The notes under the pieces were generated by a model. It had not been told where the DNA came from and did no database searches. It worked only from the letters and a program-made list of their open reading frames with translations. 16,231 bases of DNA from CAZDOD01 sp964506935 (GTDB taxonomy: Bacteria > Desulfobacterota > Zymogenia > Zymogenales > Zymogenaceae): assembly GCA_964506935.1 (NCBI GenBank), contig CAZDOD010000053.1, positions 1 to 16,231 on the forward strand, in the 5' to 3' direction. A program made the translations under genes and the position numbers. The first letter of the stretch is position 1, and every line of letters begins with the position of its first letter. Positions 12,840 through 16,231 of this stretch are shown here, piece by piece.

Positions 12840-13407
12840 AATCCTTGTCGTTTCTTTTTTGCTCAGTCTGAGCACGAACTTATCCGCACAGGATCTCCAT
12901 TCCCGTGCGGATAAGTTTAAATTTAGAACCGAAGAGAGGATAAAATACAACCTCAGTAACACATACATCATCAGCCATTTTAAGGAGTTCGATGAAGAAT
13001 TTCTGAATAACTTCCCGTTTGAAATTCCAACGACGGGATATATATCTTCAGGATTCGGCTACAGGCGAAATCCCTTCAAGAAAAACTCAACCGAATTCCA
13101 CAAAGGGATTGATATTCAAAATGTCAAGGGAACATATATAAGGGCTCCCGCAAATGGAACCGTCATAAAAAGTGAATACCAATCCGGTTACGGTAATATA
13201 ATACTATTGAAACACTCGGAGACCGTATCGACCTTCTATGCCCACTTGAGCGCATCCTTTGTCTTTGAGGGACAAAGGATCGTAAAAGGTCAGATATTAG
13301 GTGCGATTGGAAGCACAGGATTATCGACGGGACCCCATCTCCACTACGAAATCTTAATTGACGGGGAAAACTACGATCCGGCCATCTTCTGGGATTTCTT
13401 GATGTAA
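12817..13407 (+). CDS. Secreted M23 (LytM-type) peptidoglycan endopeptidase
   Basis: 196 residues: signal peptide (about 1-24, ending NLSAQD), a short linker, and one M23 domain (about 72-190). It contains GYISSGFGYRRNP (74-86), FHKGIDI with zinc ligands H95 and D99, YAHLS with H143, GSTGLSTGPHLHYEI (165-179) with catalytic H174 and zinc ligand H176, all intact, so an active glycyl or DD-type peptidoglycan endopeptidase is expected. It is only slightly longer than the bare domain and has no LysM or SH3 domain. Targeting probably depends on the membrane coiled-coil partner whose gene overlaps it. AGAGAGG lies upstream of the ATG at 12817, inside the previous gene. It converges on the TolR gene 87 bases away. 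Confidence 0.93.
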   Translation: MKRSAVTRILVVSFLLSLSTNLSAQDLHSRADKFKFRTEERIKYNLSNTYIISHFKEFDEEFLNNFPFEIPTTGYISSGFGYRRNPFKKNSTEFHKGIDIQNVKGTYIRAPANGTVIKSEYQSGYGNIILLKHSETVSTFYAHLSASFVFEGQRIVKGQILGAIGSTGLSTGPHLHYEILIDGENYDPAIFWDFLM

Positions 13408-13413
13408 TTGAAG

Positions 13414-13435
13414 TTGAGACGGTATTGCGTCTCAA
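13414..13435. terminator. Hairpin between convergent M23 and TolR/ExbD genes
   Basis: TTGAGACG (13414-13421) and CGTCTCAA (13428-13435) are perfect inverted copies with a 6-base loop, starting 7 bases past the M23 stop codon. The T-run expected of an intrinsic terminator is missing on both strands, so it may be a weak or factor-assisted terminator, or an mRNA 3'-end stabiliser. Confidence 0.45.
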
Positions 13436-13493
13436 AAGAATTTATCCCTCGCCCCCCCTACAGAAGTCACCAGAAATACGTAAATTACCCTTA

Positions 13494-13904
13494 TTACTCC
13501 CTCCTCTTGGTCGCGATGGAGAGAGTGGTGAATCCCGACCTCTTGGCGTCGTCGAGAACCTCCACTACCGCGCCGTGGCTCGACGTTTCATCTGCCTGAA
13601 TAATCAGCTTTGACTCGGGTTTTTCTTTCTTGATGGCCAAGAGCTTTTCATAGAGGGTCTCGTAAGTAAAATATTCGTCGGCGATCATAATCTCGTTGTC
13701 CGGGGTCACCACCACGACTATATCCTCTTCCTCCTGGGCTACCTCCTCGACGGATGATTCGGGGAGGTCGATCTTCAACCCGGGGTGAAGGATAAACGTC
13801 GTCGAGATCATAAAAAAGATTAACAGGAGGAGAACCACATCTATCAGAGAGGTGAGATTGATGCTCACCGGCTCCCTTTCCCTTTTTTTGCTGGTAAAGT
13901 CCAT
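13494..13904 (-). CDS. TolR/ExbD-family proton-channel subunit
   Basis: 136 residues. A short basic cytosolic N terminus is followed by one transmembrane helix (about 19-38) containing D22 in LIDVVLLLLIFFM, the Asp that carries the proton-coupling role in TolR and ExbD. The periplasmic domain follows, with the family's LPES (47-50), a Glu-rich acidic linker (52-61) and a C-terminal fold ending GFTTLSIAT (124-132). It forms the inner-membrane motor with the TolQ/ExbB protein encoded 36 bases upstream. GAGAGG precedes the ATG. Whether it energises a Tol-Pal system or a TonB-type transporter cannot be told: no tolA, tolB, pal or tonB gene is in view. Confidence 0.93.
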   Translation of the reverse strand: MDFTSKKREREPVSINLTSLIDVVLLLLIFFMISTTFILHPGLKIDLPESSVEEVAQEEEDIVVVVTPDNEIMIADEYFTYETLYEKLLAIKKEKPESKLIIQADETSSHGAVVEVLDDAKRSGFTTLSIATKRRE

Positions 13905-13940
13905 TATTTTCCTCTCAGATGAGAGTCTGTCTCAGAATTT

Positions 13941-14555
13941 TTAATCCTCGCCCTTTATAACGTCAACGAGCCCGATGCTGTACTGCTGCATCTCAAAGGT
14001 GAGGTCCCTTGCCCTGCCCAATAGATAATGATATCCGATCAGCGTCGGGATGGCCACGGTGAGTCCGGCGGCGGTGGTAATAAGGGCAACCGAGATGCCG
14101 TCCGCAAGCTGCGAAGGATCGCCGACCCCGAATGTCACTATCTTGTTGAAGACCTTTATCATACCCTGAACTGTGCCGAGGAGCCCGAGAAGGGGGCTTA
14201 TCTGGGCAATGACCGAGAGCACCCCGAGGTACTTCTCGAGGTACTCCGCCTCCTGGCCCCCGACCTCTTCGACCGCCTCTTTTATCACCTCTCTCTTTCG
14301 GCGAAAATTTTTGATGGCGGCAAAAAATATCCTCGCCATGGGTGATCTGTCCCTCCTCAGAATACTCGTCACCTCCTTGATCTTCTCGTTTTTCACCATA
14401 TCCTCAACCTCATACACCAACTCGGGTGGTATGATTTTTTTTCTCCTCAGATAGAAGATCCTCTCAAGAAAAACCCCCAGCGCTATCACCGAGCACAGGA
14501 CGATGGGGATCATAAGTATGCCGCCCTGAACAATAAAATCTAAAAAATTACCCAT
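13941..14555 (-). CDS. TolQ/ExbB/MotA-family proton-channel protein
   Basis: 204 residues from the ATG at 14555: TM1 about 12-32, a cytosolic loop (33-105) rich in charged residues, TM2 about 110-132 with PLLGLLGTVQGM (121-132), and TM3 about 154-178 with SVALITTAAGLTVAIP (155-170), the proton-pathway signature of the family. A longer frame would start at 14591, but the ATG at 14555 has GGAGG (14564-14560) four bases upstream, matches the family N terminus (short lead before TM1), and avoids a 23-base overlap with the deacetylase gene. It pairs with TolR/ExbD just downstream. Together they use the proton gradient to drive a periplasmic partner across the envelope. Assignment between TolQ and ExbB is uncertain. 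Confidence 0.93.
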   Translation of the reverse strand: MGNFLDFIVQGGILMIPIVLCSVIALGVFLERIFYLRRKKIIPPELVYEVEDMVKNEKIKEVTSILRRDRSPMARIFFAAIKNFRRKREVIKEAVEEVGGQEAEYLEKYLGVLSVIAQISPLLGLLGTVQGMIKVFNKIVTFGVGDPSQLADGISVALITTAAGLTVAIPTLIGYHYLLGRARDLTFEMQQYSIGLVDVIKGED

Positions 14556-14559
14556 TTCA

Positions 14560-14564
14560 CCTCC
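14560..14564 (-). promoter_or_regulatory. Shine-Dalgarno site fixing the TolQ/ExbB start
   Basis: GGAGG on the - strand, four bases before the ATG at 14555. It lies 9-5 bases upstream of that codon and downstream of the alternative ATG at 14591, so it supports the shorter 204-residue protein. Confidence 0.75.
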
Positions 14565-14568
14565 AGTT

Positions 14569-15801
14569 TTAATCCCGTCCAACGAGGTCACTTACATTTA
14601 CTACTTTAACATCACCACCAAAAAGCACGGGCTCCATCTCCTTAAGTGCTTTTATCGTCTCGGGATATGGATGACATATCCCGACCGCAAATCCATCCGC
14701 CTTGGCGTCCCTCATCAACTCCTCTATCCTACCTTTTATCTTATCGACGTTTCGGTCATTATCGAGAAAGACGGATCTTTTAAGTGTGGGAACCCCCATC
14801 CCGACCGCAGTCTCAAACGCCAGGGAATTGGGGGTGGTTCGGGAATCCACAAAGAATAAACCCTTTTTATTTATCTCGCCCAGGACTATCTCCATTTTAT
14901 CCTTATCCTGAGTAAAGAGGGACCCCATGTGATTATTTACCCCGCATACATATGGGACAGACGAGATGTCTGAAAGGAGAGTTTTTTTCAGCTCCTCCTC
15001 GGTCATTGAGACAAAAAGTGCGCCCGGCCCGGGGTCATGGTTGAGATAGTCTATCGGCTCCATAGGGATGTGCAGTATCACCTCGCTCCCCTCTTTATGT
15101 GCTCGTTTTGCGAGCTCGGAGGAAAAAGCCTGATGGGGCAGTATCGACAGGGTAACGGGATATTTTAAGGAAAAGATTTCCTTCCAGTACTTTTTGTTTG
15201 TCCCGAGATCATCCATGATTATCGCCATTCTCGGCAGTGGGGCAACGGGCGGAAGCAGCCTAATCCTCCTGATATCCTGCCCGAAGGCATAAATCGAGAT
15301 ATCAAATCCACCGTCCGAGAGATCGGTTGACTCGATCCCGATTACCCCACTCCACCGGCCCATCCGCCGATTCAGGCTATCCAGGAACTCATTCTTCTCC
15401 ACCCCTTTCGGGAGGCGGTATTTTTCGTCTAAAGATAGAAGAGATTCGCCGCCCTCACTTTCATACCCCCCACTTTCTATAAGGAGGTCTTTGGAGATAC
15501 CCAATCCCAAGAGGGCCGTGTCCAAATCCGCATTTATCTCCTCGATCCTCTTCTCAATGACCCTTTTATTGGGGTAGGGGGAACTTGCCACAGTCACCCG
15601 ACCCTTCATCAAATAAAGGGCCATGATAATCAGGAGGGTGAGGGCGAAAAGCAAAAGGATAGAGAAGACAATAAAACGCCATTTTATGTCTTTTTTTGAC
15701 TTCCTTTTGGCGGAAATGATGGGGGTCTTAAAGACCCTACCTTTTCCACCCTTTTTACTTTTAACGCCCCTACCCGAGCTTTTTCTCTTATCCAGCGTCA
15801 T
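14569..15801 (-). CDS. Divergent polysaccharide deacetylase family protein (YibQ-like), membrane anchored
   Basis: 410 residues. A very Lys/Arg/Ser/Gly-rich cytosolic tail (1-41), one transmembrane helix (about 43-65), a periplasmic linker region (70-185), then the deacetylase-like domain (about 190-405). Family landmarks are AIIMDDLG (193-200), TLSILPH (217-223), HIPMEP (244-249), NNHMGS (289-294), FFVDSRTTPNS (316-326) and GICHPYPET (374-382). This TIM-barrel-like family is distantly related to NodB deacetylases, but its activity is not established. It is very commonly encoded next to an S41 protease and an M23/EnvC-type protein, which fits the S41 gene 35 bases upstream here. A role in peptidoglycan or glycan remodelling is likely but unproven. 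The ribosome-binding site is weak, and the unusually basic N-terminal tail is worth noting. Confidence 0.9.
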   Translation of the reverse strand: MTLDKRKSSGRGVKSKKGGKGRVFKTPIISAKRKSKKDIKWRFIVFSILLLFALTLLIIMALYLMKGRVTVASSPYPNKRVIEKRIEEINADLDTALLGLGISKDLLIESGGYESEGGESLLSLDEKYRLPKGVEKNEFLDSLNRRMGRWSGVIGIESTDLSDGGFDISIYAFGQDIRRIRLLPPVAPLPRMAIIMDDLGTNKKYWKEIFSLKYPVTLSILPHQAFSSELAKRAHKEGSEVILHIPMEPIDYLNHDPGPGALFVSMTEEELKKTLLSDISSVPYVCGVNNHMGSLFTQDKDKMEIVLGEINKKGLFFVDSRTTPNSLAFETAVGMGVPTLKRSVFLDNDRNVDKIKGRIEELMRDAKADGFAVGICHPYPETIKALKEMEPVLFGGDVKVVNVSDLVGRD

Positions 15802-15836
15802 ACAGAGTCCCGAAGATTCGCAAAAAAGCCTCCCAA

Positions 15837-16231
15837 TTATTTCAGGATATACTCATACTCCGACCAGTTATGGATGACCTCTTTCGCCTTCTCGAGCTGG
15901 ATGTCAATAGCCTCCTCTTTTTCAGTCACTTCCTTCTCCTTCACAACTACCTCTCCACCCTCAACCAAAGCCTCTTCTGCCTCACTTTCGGGTATCTCCA
16001 CAACGATATCGGGGATTATCCCAACATCATGGATCGATGTCCCATTTGGGGTAAAATATTTTGCCGTAGTGAGCTTCAACCCCGAACCGTCCCCCATCGG
16101 AATGATGGTCTGTACCGATCCCTTGCCGAAGGTCTTTGTCCCAACAAGGATGGCCTTCTTGAGGTCTCTTAAGGCGCCCGCAACGATCTCAGAGGCGCTG
16201 GCGCTTCCACCGTTGACCAGTACCACCATGG
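15837..16231 (-). CDS. C-terminal processing protease, family S41 (C-terminal part, cut by window end)
   Basis: Only the last 130 or so residues are in the window; the frame stays open past 16231, so the start, the PDZ domain and any signal peptide lie outside. The visible part has LVNGGSASASEIVAGAL, with the middle Ser of SASAS as nucleophile, and GTKTFGKGSVQ, with its Lys 25 residues later as the general base, matching the S430/K455 pair of E. coli Prc. It then has LKLTTAKYFTPNG and the IPD motif after GxxP. The C-terminal tail is very rich in Glu/Val/Lys (about 78-118), a low-complexity extension after the domain. The enzyme trims C termini of envelope proteins and often controls peptidoglycan hydrolases. 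It is the first gene of the S41 - deacetylase - TolQ - TolR run. Confidence 0.93.
   Translation of the reverse strand, partial: MVVLVNGGSASASEIVAGALRDLKKAILVGTKTFGKGSVQTIIPMGDGSGLKLTTAKYFTPNGTSIHDVGIIPDIVVEIPESEAEEALVEGGEVVVKEKEVTEKEEAIDIQLEKAKEVIHNWSEYEYILK

Noticed and set aside
14556..14591. Longer TolQ/ExbB start at 14591
   Set aside because: It overlaps the deacetylase gene and the GGAGG site lies between this ATG and the one at 14555, which starts right at the family N terminus.

Overview
The window looks like chromosomal DNA of an anaerobic Gram-negative bacterium, most likely a deltaproteobacterial (Desulfobacterota-like) lineage. The reasons are a tungsten/molybdenum aldehyde:ferredoxin oxidoreductase with its own MoaD-type partner, an MglA-type small GTPase, an orphan mannose-family EIIA, a TolQ/TolR pair, and the order S41 protease - divergent polysaccharide deacetylase. 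Base composition is moderate, AGG/AGA (Arg) and ATA (Ile) codons are frequent, and spacers are AT-rich. The taxonomic call is inference. I saw no rRNA, tRNA, CRISPR array, intact insertion sequence or phage gene.

Layout. Left arm, + strand: a large membrane protein with a spermidine-synthase-like domain (131-2587) and an MglA-like GTPase (2753-3349). Then a - strand block: a secreted protein built from two duplicated modules (3550-4779, with a strong terminator at its 3' side), an exported protein-L-isoaspartate methyltransferase (4931-5674), and a probable aldehyde/alcohol cluster transcribed leftward as Fe-alcohol dehydrogenase (8619-9815), SCP2-like lipid-binding protein (8163-8582), aldehyde:ferredoxin oxidoreductase (6098-7966) and MoaD/ThiS-like protein (5854-6075). 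A + strand PTS EIIA gene (9994-10395) is divergent from the dehydrogenase. A - strand M28-like peptidase (10602-11609) is followed by a 753-base AT-rich gap with two near-consensus tandem promoters but no convincing gene. Right arm: a + strand overlapping pair (membrane coiled-coil protein, then secreted M23 endopeptidase, 12363-13407) converges on a - strand envelope cluster of S41 protease (partial, at the window edge), divergent polysaccharide deacetylase, TolQ/ExbB and TolR/ExbD (13494-16231).

How they may work together. The oxidoreductase interconverts acids and aldehydes with ferredoxin, the Fe-ADH interconverts aldehydes and alcohols with NAD(P)H, and the SCP2 protein could present a hydrophobic substrate; the MoaD-like protein probably serves cofactor assembly. 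The right arm is an envelope-maintenance neighbourhood: peptidoglycan endopeptidase, C-terminal processing protease, deacetylase-like protein and a proton-driven Tol/Exb motor. The left-arm genes have no evident joint pathway. No clearly new multi-gene system is proven here. The best candidates for novelty are the duplicated-module secreted protein, the acid/aldehyde/alcohol cluster with an SCP2 gene, and the transcribed-looking empty region at 11.7-12.3 kb.
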